Positions 1-5,098 of a stretch of DNA of 5,098 bases are shown piece after piece; within the stretch, counting starts at the first letter, position 1, and every line of letters starts with the position of its first letter. A program made the translations under genes and the position numbers. Below the pieces are notes generated by a model. The model was not told the DNA's origin, ran no database searches, and worked only from the letters and a program-made list of their open reading frames with translations. Source of the stretch: Bradyrhizobium sp. Lineage in GTDB: Bacteria; Pseudomonadota; Alphaproteobacteria; Rhizobiales; Xanthobacteraceae. Where the stretch lies: positions 1 through 5,098 of the forward strand of contig JAQGKJ010000398.1 in the NCBI GenBank assembly GCA_028290165.1. Reading direction: 5' to 3'.

Positions 1-155
1 AGCTCGCGGATCGCATGCGGCAGGGTATTGATGCCGACGCCGAGCTCGCGGATGGTATCGGACTGCTCGAACAGTTCGCAGCCGATGCCGCGGGCCCGCA
101 GCATCAGCGCGGTAGTAAGGCCGCCAATACCCCCGCCGACGATAATCGCCTTCAT
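1..155 (-). CDS. FAD-dependent monooxygenase, N-terminal part (cut by the window edge)
   Basis: Only the first 51 codons are present; the gene continues past base 1. The protein begins MKAIIVGGGIGGLTTALMLR, a classic FAD-binding Rossmann start with glycines 7, 9 and 12 (GxGxxG) and an acidic residue (Glu30, in ELFEQ) at the end of the second strand to hold the FAD ribose. The GVGIN sequence at residues 39-43 is typical of group A single-component aromatic hydroxylases of the salicylate hydroxylase/PhzS type, which use NAD(P)H and O2. Start: ATG at 155-153 has GGAG seven bases upstream. It follows the fusion gene on the same strand after 54 bases, so it is probably the last visible gene of the same operon. 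The substrate cannot be told from this fragment. It is a separate flavoprotein from the fusion upstream, not a duplicate fragment: apart from the FAD motif the two starts differ. Confidence 0.8.
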   Translation of the reverse strand, partial: MKAIIVGGGIGGLTTALMLRARGIGCELFEQSDTIRELGVGINTLPHAIRE

Positions 156-209
156 CGCCCAACTCCACGCAATACCTTAACGCAACGGCCGCTAAGCTCG
201 CATGAGCGG

Positions 210-2561
210 TCACTCCGCCGCAAGCGGCTTTGTCGCCTCGACCTTGAGCTCGGCCCGGGTCTTCGGCTTAGCCTTAATTTTCAGATCGTCAAAATCCTGC
301 CGGTCACGGACGCTGTTGCGGAAGATCTGCTCCTTGCCCGGCAAATATTGCGGCGGGCAGAAGACGCCGTCGGCGCCGTACCACGCCGCGGCCTTCAGCG
401 TGAACGACGGATCGACCAGATGCGGCCGGCCGAGCGCCACCAGATCGGCTCGCCCAGCTGCAAGGATGGTGTTGACCTGATCGGCGGTGGTGATGTTACC
501 GACGCACATGGTGGCGACGCGCGCTTCGTTGCGGACCGGGTCGGAGAACGGCGTCTGGAACATGCGGCCGTAGATCGGCTGCGCGTCGCGCACCGTCTGT
601 CCGGTAGAAACGTCGACGAGATCGACGCCGGCTTCGGCAAAGGCGCGCGCAACATCAACGGCATCGTCGCCGGTGATGCCGCCCTCGGCCCAGTCGGTCG
701 CGGAGATGCGCACTGACATCGGCTTGTGTGCCGGCCACGCGGCCCGCAACGCCTCGAACACTTCCAGGGGAAAGCGCAGGCGATTGGCAAGCGAGCCGCC
801 ACAGGCATCGGTGCGCTGGTTGGTCAACGGCGAGATAAAGCTCGCCAGCAAATAGCCGTGAGCGCAGTGCAGCTCCAGCATATCGAAACCGCAGCGCTCG
901 CCACGTTCGGCCGCCTGGACGAACGCCGCCTTCACCGCGTCCATCGCCGCGCGATCCATCTCGCGCGGCACCTGGCTGTCGGGAAAATACGGAATTGGCG
1001 AGGCCGACACGACGTCCCAGCCACCCTCTTCCAGTGGACGGTCCATGCCGTCCCACATCAGCTTGGTCGCGCCCTTGCGGCCGGCATGGCCGAGTTGCAG
1101 CGCGATTTTGGCCGCCGAATTGGTGTGGACGAAATCGACAATGCGCCGCCATGCGGCTTCCTGCTCGTCGTTCCATAGCCCGGTACAGCCGGGCGTGATG
1201 CGGGCGTCGCGGCCGACGCAGGTCATTTCGGTGAAGATGAGACCTGCGCCGCCGATCGCGCGCGATCCGTAATGCACCAGATGAAAATCGCCGGGCACGC
1301 CTTCTTTCGCCGAATACATGCACATCGGCGACACCACGGCGCGGTTAGAGATTTCCATCTCGCGCAATCGCAGCGGCTGGAACATCGGCGCCACCGGCTT
1401 CTCGACATCGACATCGAAGCCCTTCGCGCGAACTTGCTTCGCGAACGCCTTGTCGACTTCGGCAACGAAATCAGGGGCCCGTAACATGAGATTGTCGTAG
1501 GTGATCGCTTTCGCCCGGGTCATGACGCCGAAAGCAAACTGCACGGGGTCGAAATCCCAGAACCGATCGACGTGCTCGAACCACACCAGCGATACGTCGG
1601 CGGCGTGCTGGGTCTTCTCGACCTCCTCCCGCCGGCCTTCCTCGTATTGCTGCAATGCGGCTTCGACGGTGGGCGCGTGCTGCATGGCGTCCGCCAGCGC
1701 AATCGCGTCTTCCATCGCAAGCTTGGTGCCCGAGCCGATCGAGAAATGCGCGGTCGCCTTGGCGTCGCCCAGCAGCACCATGTTGTCTTTGACCCAGCGC
1801 TTGCTGCGGATCATCGGAAAATTGCGCCACATCGAGCGGTTGGTGAGGAGCGGATGCCCCTCGAGGAACCAGCCGAAAATCCTGGCCATTCGATCGGCCG
1901 ATTGTTTCTCGCTCAGCCCCTCGAGGCCGGCGCGCTTGAAGGTTGCCGGATCCGTTTCAAAAATCCAGGTCGAGCGGCCCATTTCGTACTGATAGGCGTG
2001 CGCGATGAACGGACCCCATTCGGTCTCCTGAAAGATAAAGGTGAAGGCGTCGAGCGGCCGGGTCGATCCCATCCAGGCGAACATGTTGGAGCGAAGGTCC
2101 ACCTCGGGCTGGAAATGCTCGATATATTTATCGCGGAAACGGCTGTTGATGCCGTCGGCCAGCACCACCAGATCGGCATCGGCAAAGCGGGCCTCGTCCT
2201 CGATGTCGGCTTCGAACAGCAAGGTGACGCCGAGTTCACGCGCCCGCTCCTGCAGGATCAAAAGCAGCGTGCGGCGCGAGCAGCCGCAGAACCCGTTGCC
2301 GCCGACCCGGTGCACGGTGCCGCGGAAATGCACGGCGATGTCGTCCCAATAGGCGAACTGCAGGGTGATGCGGCGATAGCTCGGGGGATCGTATTTCTCG
2401 AAATTGTCCAGGGTGGCATCGGAAAACACCACGCCGAAGCCGAAGGTGTCGTCGGCACGGTTGCGCTCATAGACCGTGATCTCGGCCTCCGGCCGCTGCT
2501 TTTTCAGCAGGATCGCGGAATAGAGACCGGCCGGTCCTCCGCCTATGATCGCGATCTTCAT
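210..2561 (-). CDS. Bifunctional aromatic acyl-CoA monooxygenase / Old Yellow Enzyme-type reductase (anthraniloyl-CoA or salicylyl-CoA type)
   Basis: The product is 783 residues and contains two flavoenzymes. Residues 1 to about 375 are a group A FAD monooxygenase: GGGPAG at 7-12, Glu32 ending strand two, LADG at 134-137 (DG motif) and LLGDA at 263-267 (FAD-binding GD motif). Residues about 393-740 are an FMN-binding Old Yellow Enzyme domain of the YqjM class: SPMCMYS at 411-417 with the class Cys414 and Tyr416, QLGHAGRKG at 489-497, the substrate-binding His pair H565 and H568 in HCAHGY, the [14 protein letters not shown] signature at 581-594 and ALGRP at 709-713. Both catalytic halves look intact. 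This architecture and length match 2-aminobenzoyl-CoA monooxygenase/reductase of Azoarcus, which hydroxylates the ring at C5 and then reduces it, using O2 and NADH, to a non-aromatic oxo-cyclohexene carbonyl-CoA. Whether the substrate here is anthraniloyl-CoA or salicylyl-CoA cannot be read from sequence. The start is ATG 2561, with GGAGG five bases upstream; an in-frame GTG at 2576 has no comparable site. The last 25 residues are Lys-rich and outside both domains. Confidence 0.93.
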   Translation of the reverse strand: MKIAIIGGGPAGLYSAILLKKQRPEAEITVYERNRADDTFGFGVVFSDATLDNFEKYDPPSYRRITLQFAYWDDIAVHFRGTVHRVGGNGFCGCSRRTLLLILQERARELGVTLLFEADIEDEARFADADLVVLADGINSRFRDKYIEHFQPEVDLRSNMFAWMGSTRPLDAFTFIFQETEWGPFIAHAYQYEMGRSTWIFETDPATFKRAGLEGLSEKQSADRMARIFGWFLEGHPLLTNRSMWRNFPMIRSKRWVKDNMVLLGDAKATAHFSIGSGTKLAMEDAIALADAMQHAPTVEAALQQYEEGRREEVEKTQHAADVSLVWFEHVDRFWDFDPVQFAFGVMTRAKAITYDNLMLRAPDFVAEVDKAFAKQVRAKGFDVDVEKPVAPMFQPLRLREMEISNRAVVSPMCMYSAKEGVPGDFHLVHYGSRAIGGAGLIFTEMTCVGRDARITPGCTGLWNDEQEAAWRRIVDFVHTNSAAKIALQLGHAGRKGATKLMWDGMDRPLEEGGWDVVSASPIPYFPDSQVPREMDRAAMDAVKAAFVQAAERGERCGFDMLELHCAHGYLLASFISPLTNQRTDACGGSLANRLRFPLEVFEALRAAWPAHKPMSVRISATDWAEGGITGDDAVDVARAFAEAGVDLVDVSTGQTVRDAQPIYGRMFQTPFSDPVRNEARVATMCVGNITTADQVNTILAAGRADLVALGRPHLVDPSFTLKAAAWYGADGVFCPPQYLPGKEQIFRNSVRDRQDFDDLKIKAKPKTRAELKVEATKPLAAE

Positions 2562-2590
2562 GAGAGCCTCCGGCACCGCGGGACCATTGG

Positions 2591-2614
2591 AATTATTTTA
2601 AACCTAAAGTAATT
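2591..2614. promoter_or_regulatory. Candidate operator: 24-bp inverted repeat before the fusion gene
   Basis: Ten-base arms AATTATTTTA (2591-2600) and TAAAGTAATT (2605-2614) are inverted copies with one mismatch, separated by AACC. The site lies 30-53 bases upstream of the ATG of the fusion gene, in an AT-rich island within GC-rich DNA, and covers the predicted -10 box and most of the spacer, so a bound protein would block RNA polymerase. Size and symmetry suit a dimeric MarR- or TetR-type repressor, possibly one sensing an aromatic CoA ester. That regulator identity is inference; none is encoded in the window. Related sequences occur at 4344-4367 and 4921-4944. Confidence 0.5.
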
Positions 2615-2623
2615 TCCCTGCAA
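2595..2623 (-). promoter_or_regulatory. Predicted promoter for the fusion gene
   Basis: Reading the minus strand, a -35-like TTGCAG (2623-2618) and a -10-like TAAAAT (2600-2595, five of six matches to TATAAT) are separated by 17 bases. Transcription would start near 2588, giving a leader of about 27 bases before the ATG at 2561. The -35 is a weak match. If active, this promoter lets the fusion gene and the FAD monooxygenase after it be expressed independently of the two upstream genes. It was predicted by eye only. Confidence 0.4.
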
Positions 2624-2647
2624 GGTCTGCCGCCTTTTCGTCGCCCC

Positions 2648-3484
2648 TCAATTACCCTGAAATGCCGGCTTCACCTTGTTGGAAAACGCCTCGAAGGCGC
2701 GGGCGAAATCTTCCGTCGTCATGCACAGCGCCTGCGCGATCGCTTCCGCCTCGATCGCCTCCTCTACCGACATCGCCCATTCCATCGCCAGCATCCGCTT
2801 GGTCATGGTGTTGGCGAAGGTCGGTCCCTCGGCAATCTGTTTCGCCAGATGCTTTGCCTGCGACAAGACCTGCTCCGGGGTCACGATGCGGCTGAAGAAC
2901 CCCCAGCGCTCGCCCTCCTCGGCGGTCATGAAGCGGCCGGTATAGAGCAGCTCGGAGGCCCTGGATTGTCCGATGATGCGCGGCAGGATCGCGCAGGCCC
3001 CCATATCGCAGCCGGCAAGGCCCACTTTATTGAACAGAAATGCGACTTTGGCCCCGCTAGCTGCCAGGCGCAGGTCGGACGCCATGGCGATGATCGCACC
3101 CGCGCCGGCGCAGATGCCCTCGACCGCTGCGACAATCGGCTGCGGACAGGCCCGCATCGCCTTGACGAGATCACCGGTCATGCGGGTGAAGGCGGTAAGG
3201 CCCTTGGTGTCCATCTTCACCAGCGGGCCGATGATCTCGAACACATCGCCGCCCGAGGAAAAATTGCCGCCGGCGCCCGATACCACGATGGTCTTCACTT
3301 CATCGTCAAACGCGCAGGCGCGGAAGAAATCCGTGAGTTCCCGGTAGCTCTCGAAGGTCAGCGGATTTTTTCGTTCGGGGCGGTTCAGCATCACGCTCGC
3401 GACGCCGTCAGCTACTGCCAGCAGGAAATGGTGGGGGGAATACTGCGACAGTGGCAGCGTGACAGGATTGGCTGGCGTGCTCAT
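2648..3484 (-). CDS. Crotonase-fold enoyl-CoA hydratase/isomerase family protein with non-standard active site
   Basis: The product is 278 residues, slightly longer than a typical crotonase (about 260) because of a roughly 20-residue N-terminal extension. Crotonase-family landmarks are clear: LNRPERKNP at 33-41, the first oxyanion-hole loop GNFSSGGD at 73-80, the second GICAGAGA at 123-130, SDLRLA at 136-141 and the C-terminal TKRML region near 228-232. Aligned by eye to rat mitochondrial crotonase, the two catalytic glutamates (E144 and E164) fall on Ile131 and Phe151, so ordinary hydration is doubtful. Asp160, in GLAGCDMGA, falls where 4-chlorobenzoyl-CoA dehalogenase has its nucleophilic Asp145. 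The gene sits between a dehydrogenase and the dearomatising fusion enzyme, so its substrate is probably a ring-reduced aromatic acyl-CoA or the product of ring opening. Start: ATG 3484 preceded by AAGGGAG five bases away. The family is certain; the reaction is not. Confidence 0.9.
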   Translation of the reverse strand: MSTPANPVTLPLSQYSPHHFLLAVADGVASVMLNRPERKNPLTFESYRELTDFFRACAFDDEVKTIVVSGAGGNFSSGGDVFEIIGPLVKMDTKGLTAFTRMTGDLVKAMRACPQPIVAAVEGICAGAGAIIAMASDLRLAASGAKVAFLFNKVGLAGCDMGACAILPRIIGQSRASELLYTGRFMTAEEGERWGFFSRIVTPEQVLSQAKHLAKQIAEGPTFANTMTKRMLAMEWAMSVEEAIEAEAIAQALCMTTEDFARAFEAFSNKVKPAFQGN

Positions 3485-3541
3485 GGAATCTCCCTTGCGA
3501 CTGTCGTTACTGTTCGACGGTTGCGCGCGTATCGGCCCGAC

Positions 3542-4303
3542 TCAAATCTCTCCGCCCGCCACCGCAATGGCTTGTCCCGTGATGGCACCGGCTTCCTCGC
3601 CGCACAGCCACAGCACGGTATCGGCGACTTCGGCCGGCGTCACAAGACGGCCTTGCGGATTGTGCCTGGAAAGCTCGGCTACCGCCTGCTCGTGGCTGCG
3701 GCCGGTCTTTTTCATGATGTTGTCGATGCTGCCGGCGATGAGATCGGTGTCGGTGAAACCGGGGCACACCGCATTCACGGTCACACCCGTGCTTGCCAGT
3801 TCCAGCGCCAGCGAACGAACCAGCCCTACCACCGCATGTTTTGCGGCGCTATAGGCGCTGACATAGGCATATCCCTTGAGGCCTGCGGTCGATGCGACCG
3901 CGACAATCCGGCCATAAGGGCGATCCTTCATCGCGGGCAATACGGCCTGGACCGCATGAACCACGCCCATGAAGTTGACGTCCATCATCCGCCGAAACAG
4001 CGCCGCATCGGATTTTGCAAACGGCGCGGTTTCGGCGATGCCGGCGTTGGCGACCAGAATATCGATCGGCTGCCGCGCCGCGGCTTCCGCAATTGCGGCA
4101 TTCATGGCGGCCTGATCCGCGACATCGGCTACCGTGCCAAAATGCGCGGCGCCGCCGGCAACGGCATCGTCCAGGCCTGCGCGATTGCGACCGAGCACCG
4201 TCACGGTGGCTCCCGCCTGCACGAGCGCGGAGGCGATCGCCCGGCCGATGCCTCGTCCGCCCCCCGTGACAAGCGCATGCGAGGAACGCGGCAGTCCAGA
4301 CAT
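3542..4303 (-). CDS. Short-chain dehydrogenase/reductase (SDR), probable 3-hydroxyacyl-CoA or alcohol dehydrogenase of the pathway
   Basis: This is a 253-residue classical SDR of normal length. The cofactor loop TGGGRGIG is at 13-20, the NAG motif at 86-88, and the catalytic tetrad is complete: Asn110 (in DVNFMG), Ser138 (in VAST), Tyr151 and Lys155 (YSAAK). NAVCPGFTDT at 177-186 is the usual segment after the active site. Arg17 and Arg39 near the adenosine ribose hint at NADP(H), but this is not decisive. It is the first gene of the minus-strand group, 57 bases before the crotonase gene, so it probably oxidises a hydroxyl group, or reduces a keto group, on an alicyclic or ring-opened acyl-CoA made by its neighbours; the exact substrate is unknown. 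Start choice: ATG 4303 has GGGGAG seven bases upstream. The in-frame TTG at 4309 lies only one to two bases after that site and is too close to use it. Confidence 0.92.
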   Translation of the reverse strand: MSGLPRSSHALVTGGGRGIGRAIASALVQAGATVTVLGRNRAGLDDAVAGGAAHFGTVADVADQAAMNAAIAEAAARQPIDILVANAGIAETAPFAKSDAALFRRMMDVNFMGVVHAVQAVLPAMKDRPYGRIVAVASTAGLKGYAYVSAYSAAKHAVVGLVRSLALELASTGVTVNAVCPGFTDTDLIAGSIDNIMKKTGRSHEQAVAELSRHNPQGRLVTPAEVADTVLWLCGEEAGAITGQAIAVAGGEI

Positions 4304-4342
4304 GCGCAATCTCCCCGAATGGCTTCATCAACCAGAGACTTG

Positions 4343-4371
4343 CGTATATTTTAGACTTCAAGCTTTTGCAA
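4343..4371 (-). promoter_or_regulatory. Predicted promoter of the SDR-crotonase-fusion operon
   Basis: On the minus strand TTGCAA (4371-4366) and TATACG (4348-4343) are spaced by 17 bases; each matches the sigma-70 consensus at four of six positions. Transcription would start near 4336, about 33 bases before the SDR ATG. The arrangement (TTGCA, 17-base AT-rich spacer) resembles the predicted promoter before the fusion gene at 2595-2623. The prediction is by eye. Confidence 0.4.
4344..4367. promoter_or_regulatory. Candidate operator, degenerate copy of the 2591-2614 site
   Basis: Left half GTATATTTTA and right half TCAAGCTTTT with a four-base spacer GACT match the 2591-2614 inverted repeat at 15 of 24 positions, including the TATTTTA core. 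Its own symmetry is poor (four of ten arm positions pair). It covers the spacer and parts of both promoter boxes of the SDR promoter. Position is the stronger argument here; base matching alone could be chance in AT-rich DNA. Confidence 0.3.
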
Positions 4372-4391
4372 GAAACGTCGATGCTGCGTGC

Positions 4392-4419
4392 TTGACAGAT
4401 GGAGCGCCGCAGGTAGCGT
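4392..4419 (+). promoter_or_regulatory. Possible promoter of the cupin gene
   Basis: CTTGACA, with TTGACA at 4392-4397, is a perfect -35 box, and alphaproteobacterial promoters often keep this box better than the -10. The best partner is TAGCGT at 4414-4419 after 16 bases, a weak match. A start near 4426 would leave a leader of about 23 bases containing the AAGGAGG ribosome binding site at 4434-4440. Confidence 0.4.
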
Positions 4420-4448
4420 CGAGTTCGTAAAGCAAGGAGGCGAGTATC

Positions 4449-4898
4449 ATGGCAGCGCTCGAAAAAGGCATCACGCAGAAGGGAACGGGATATTCCGGCA
4501 AGACCTGGAATATTCTTGGCCAGGTCTATTTCCCGAAGGCGGTGACCGACTCCACCTTTGCGTTCGAGACCAACAGCGATCCCGGCCAATTTGTGCCGGT
4601 CCATATTCATCCCACCCAGGACGAATTCATCCTGGTCCAGGATGGCGTGCTGGATCTGAAACTGGACGGCGTATGGGTGAAGGCCAACGCCGGGGACCTG
4701 GTTCGACTGCCGCGGGGCATTCCGCACGGCTATTTCAACAAGTCGGACAAGCCGGCGCGGGCGCTGTTTTGGGTATCGCCGACGCAGAAACTCGAAGCGC
4801 TGTTCAACCAGCTGCACAATCTGTTGGATGTCGCGGAAATCGTCCGCATCTCCGCCGAGCACGAAGTGAACTTCCTGCCCCCCGAGGCCAACGAATGA
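4449..4898 (+). CDS. Single-domain cupin protein, metal site intact, function unknown
   Basis: This is a 149-residue soluble protein with one cupin barrel. Both conserved motifs fit exactly: motif 1, G(x5)HxH(x4)E(x6)G, runs from Gly46 to Gly66 with His52, His54 and Glu59, and motif 2, G(x5)PxG(x2)H(x3)N, runs from Gly82 to Asn97 with His93. The four residues His52, His54, Glu59 and His93 are the usual ligands for Fe, Mn or Zn, so a metal-dependent enzyme (dioxygenase or isomerase) is possible, but a ligand-binding role cannot be excluded. A short helical tail follows (about 112-149). There is no signal peptide. Start: ATG 4449 with an ideal AAGGAGG eight bases upstream, suggesting strong translation. 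It is divergent from the dearomatisation genes and followed by a probable hydrolase, so a part in the same pathway is likely but unproven. Confidence 0.9.
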   Translation: MAALEKGITQKGTGYSGKTWNILGQVYFPKAVTDSTFAFETNSDPGQFVPVHIHPTQDEFILVQDGVLDLKLDGVWVKANAGDLVRLPRGIPHGYFNKSDKPARALFWVSPTQKLEALFNQLHNLLDVAEIVRISAEHEVNFLPPEANE

Positions 4899-4915
4899 TC
4901 GGGCGCCGCCCGGTC
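4897..4915 (+). terminator. GC-rich hairpin overlapping the cupin stop codon, possible weak terminator
   Basis: Bases 4897-4904 pair with 4908-4915 (core CGGGC/GCCCG, one G-T wobble) around a three-base loop GCC, an eight-pair stem that begins inside the cupin TGA stop. It is followed by CGAAAAATTGCTTT, not by an unbroken T run, so intrinsic termination would be weak. It might instead stabilise the 3' end of the mRNA. Confidence 0.35.
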
Positions 4916-4920
4916 CGAAA

Positions 4921-4944
4921 AATTGCTTTAAATATAAAACTTTT
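4921..4944. promoter_or_regulatory. Candidate operator before the hydrolase gene, related to the 2591-2614 site
   Basis: Arms AATTGCTTTA (4921-4930) and TAAAACTTTT (4935-4944) around AATA pair at seven of ten positions and match the 2591-2614 repeat at 16 of 24. It starts 22 bases after the cupin stop and ends about 60 bases before the probable hydrolase start. The left arm is partly repeated 20 bases on (TTGCTTTTAAAA at 4943-4954), so two protein dimers could bind the same face of the helix. Confidence 0.35.
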
Positions 4945-4971
4945 GCTTTTAAAACATTGGGGTCCTGTTAG
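4943..4971 (+). promoter_or_regulatory. Possible promoter for the hydrolase gene
   Basis: TTGCTT (4943-4948) and TGTTAG (4966-4971) are 17 bases apart, which would place the transcript start near 4978, about 27 bases before the GTG at 5005. Both boxes are weak matches. The call rests mainly on position and on the AT-rich stretch. Confidence 0.25.
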
Positions 4972-5004
4972 CATCGGCAGGTCCGACTTGACCGGAGAAC
5001 CGGC

Positions 5005-5098
5005 GTGCCGCATCTCGCGCCCACGAAGACTTCGCTTATGACAACAGCGCGTATGACAACAGAGGATGGCCGCCTCAGTTACGAGGCCGCTGGCGACG
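5005..5098 (+). CDS. Probable alpha/beta hydrolase, N-terminal fragment (cut by the window edge)
   Basis: Thirty-one codons are visible before the window ends. The segment TTEDGRLSYEAAGD resembles the first strand and turn of alpha/beta-hydrolase-fold esterases and C-C hydrolases (a short DGxxLxYExxG-like start), but the catalytic residues lie beyond the edge, so the family is a likely guess only. The start is uncertain: GTG 5005 is preferred because GGAG lies seven bases upstream, while in-frame ATG codons at 5038 and 5053 have no clear ribosome binding site. It is the second plus-strand gene, 106 bases after the cupin stop. In an aromatic-degradation setting it could be a ring-product hydrolase or a thioesterase-like enzyme, which is inference. 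Confidence 0.5.
   Translation, partial: MPHLAPTKTSLMTTARMTTEDGRLSYEAAGD

Larger units (their letters stand above)
4304..4448. other. Divergent intergenic control region between the SDR and cupin genes
   Basis: These 145 bases separate two divergent genes and hold the ribosome binding sites of both, one predicted promoter for each direction and an AT-rich candidate operator. No small gene was convincing here. A protein bound near 4344-4367 would sit directly on the SDR promoter and about 25 bases upstream of the cupin -35 box, so it could control both directions. Confidence 0.6.

Noticed and set aside
189..209. Small inverted repeat (CCGCT ... AGCGG) after the fusion stop codon
   Set aside because: The stem is only five pairs with an eleven-base loop, there is no T tract, and the next gene follows closely on the same strand, so a terminator is not supported.
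2562..2576. Upstream GTG start adding five residues to the fusion protein
   Set aside because: The GGAGG ribosome binding site lies between the GTG and the ATG, so it can serve only the ATG at 2561; the FAD motif also begins right after that ATG, as usual in the family.
1572..2612. A 346-codon plus-strand open frame opposite the monooxygenase half of the fusion gene
   Set aside because: It is a shadow of a strongly supported coding frame; it shows no family resemblance and no convincing ribosome binding site.
4304..4309. TTG start for the SDR, two codons earlier
   Set aside because: It lies almost on top of GGGGAG (one to two bases), whereas ATG 4303 has a normal seven-base spacing.
2849..4354. 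A 501-codon open frame on the plus strand across the SDR and crotonase genes
   Set aside because: It is antisense to two genes with complete, recognisable family motifs. Long stop-free antisense frames are expected in high-GC DNA, and its translation has no recognisable domain.
3849..4862. A 337-codon minus-strand open frame running across the cupin gene and the divergent intergenic region into the SDR
   Set aside because: It overlaps two well-supported genes and a promoter region in the wrong frame, and its second half is an out-of-frame reading of the SDR.
1..5098. RNA genes, CRISPR arrays, insertion sequences or phage genes
   Set aside because: No tRNA- or rRNA-like sequence, regularly spaced repeats, transposase motifs or terminal inverted repeats were seen. 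Almost all of the window is accounted for by metabolic genes with uniform base composition.

Overview
The window is about 60-65% G+C by eye. Its codon use (strong preference for G or C in third positions), gene content and protein style suggest an alphaproteobacterium, most likely of the Bradyrhizobium/Rhodopseudomonas group. That placement is inferred from recognised protein families and not from any marker gene. The window is densely coding and looks like part of a catabolic cluster for an aromatic acid processed as its CoA thioester (anthraniloyl-CoA or salicylyl-CoA type). No RNA gene, CRISPR array or mobile element was seen.

Layout: four genes lie on the minus strand. In order of transcription (right to left) they are a short-chain dehydrogenase/reductase (3542-4303), a crotonase-fold enoyl-CoA hydratase-like protein (2648-3484), a two-domain flavoprotein joining an FAD aromatic monooxygenase to an Old Yellow Enzyme domain (210-2561), and the first 51 codons of another FAD monooxygenase (1-155, running off the left edge). 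The gaps between them are 57, 86 and 54 bases. Two genes lie on the plus strand: a small cupin (4449-4898), divergent from the dehydrogenase across a 145-base intergenic region, and the start of a probable alpha/beta hydrolase (from about 5005, running off the right edge).

How they may work together: the fusion protein belongs to the 2-aminobenzoyl-CoA monooxygenase/reductase (also named bifunctional salicylyl-CoA 5-hydroxylase/oxidoreductase) family, in which one polypeptide hydroxylates the aromatic CoA thioester and then reduces the ring, giving a non-aromatic oxo-cyclohexene carbonyl-CoA. The crotonase and the dehydrogenase are natural candidates for the next, beta-oxidation-like or ring-opening steps. 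The CoA ligase expected to start such a pathway is not in the window.

The two points most worth a second look are: (a) the crotonase lacks both catalytic glutamates of standard hydratases but carries an aspartate at the position of the 4-chlorobenzoyl-CoA dehalogenase nucleophile, hinting at different chemistry; and (b) a similar AT-rich, partly palindromic 24-bp sequence lies in three intergenic regions (2591-2614, 4344-4367, 4921-4944), in two cases on top of a predicted promoter, suggesting one shared repressor for the cluster.
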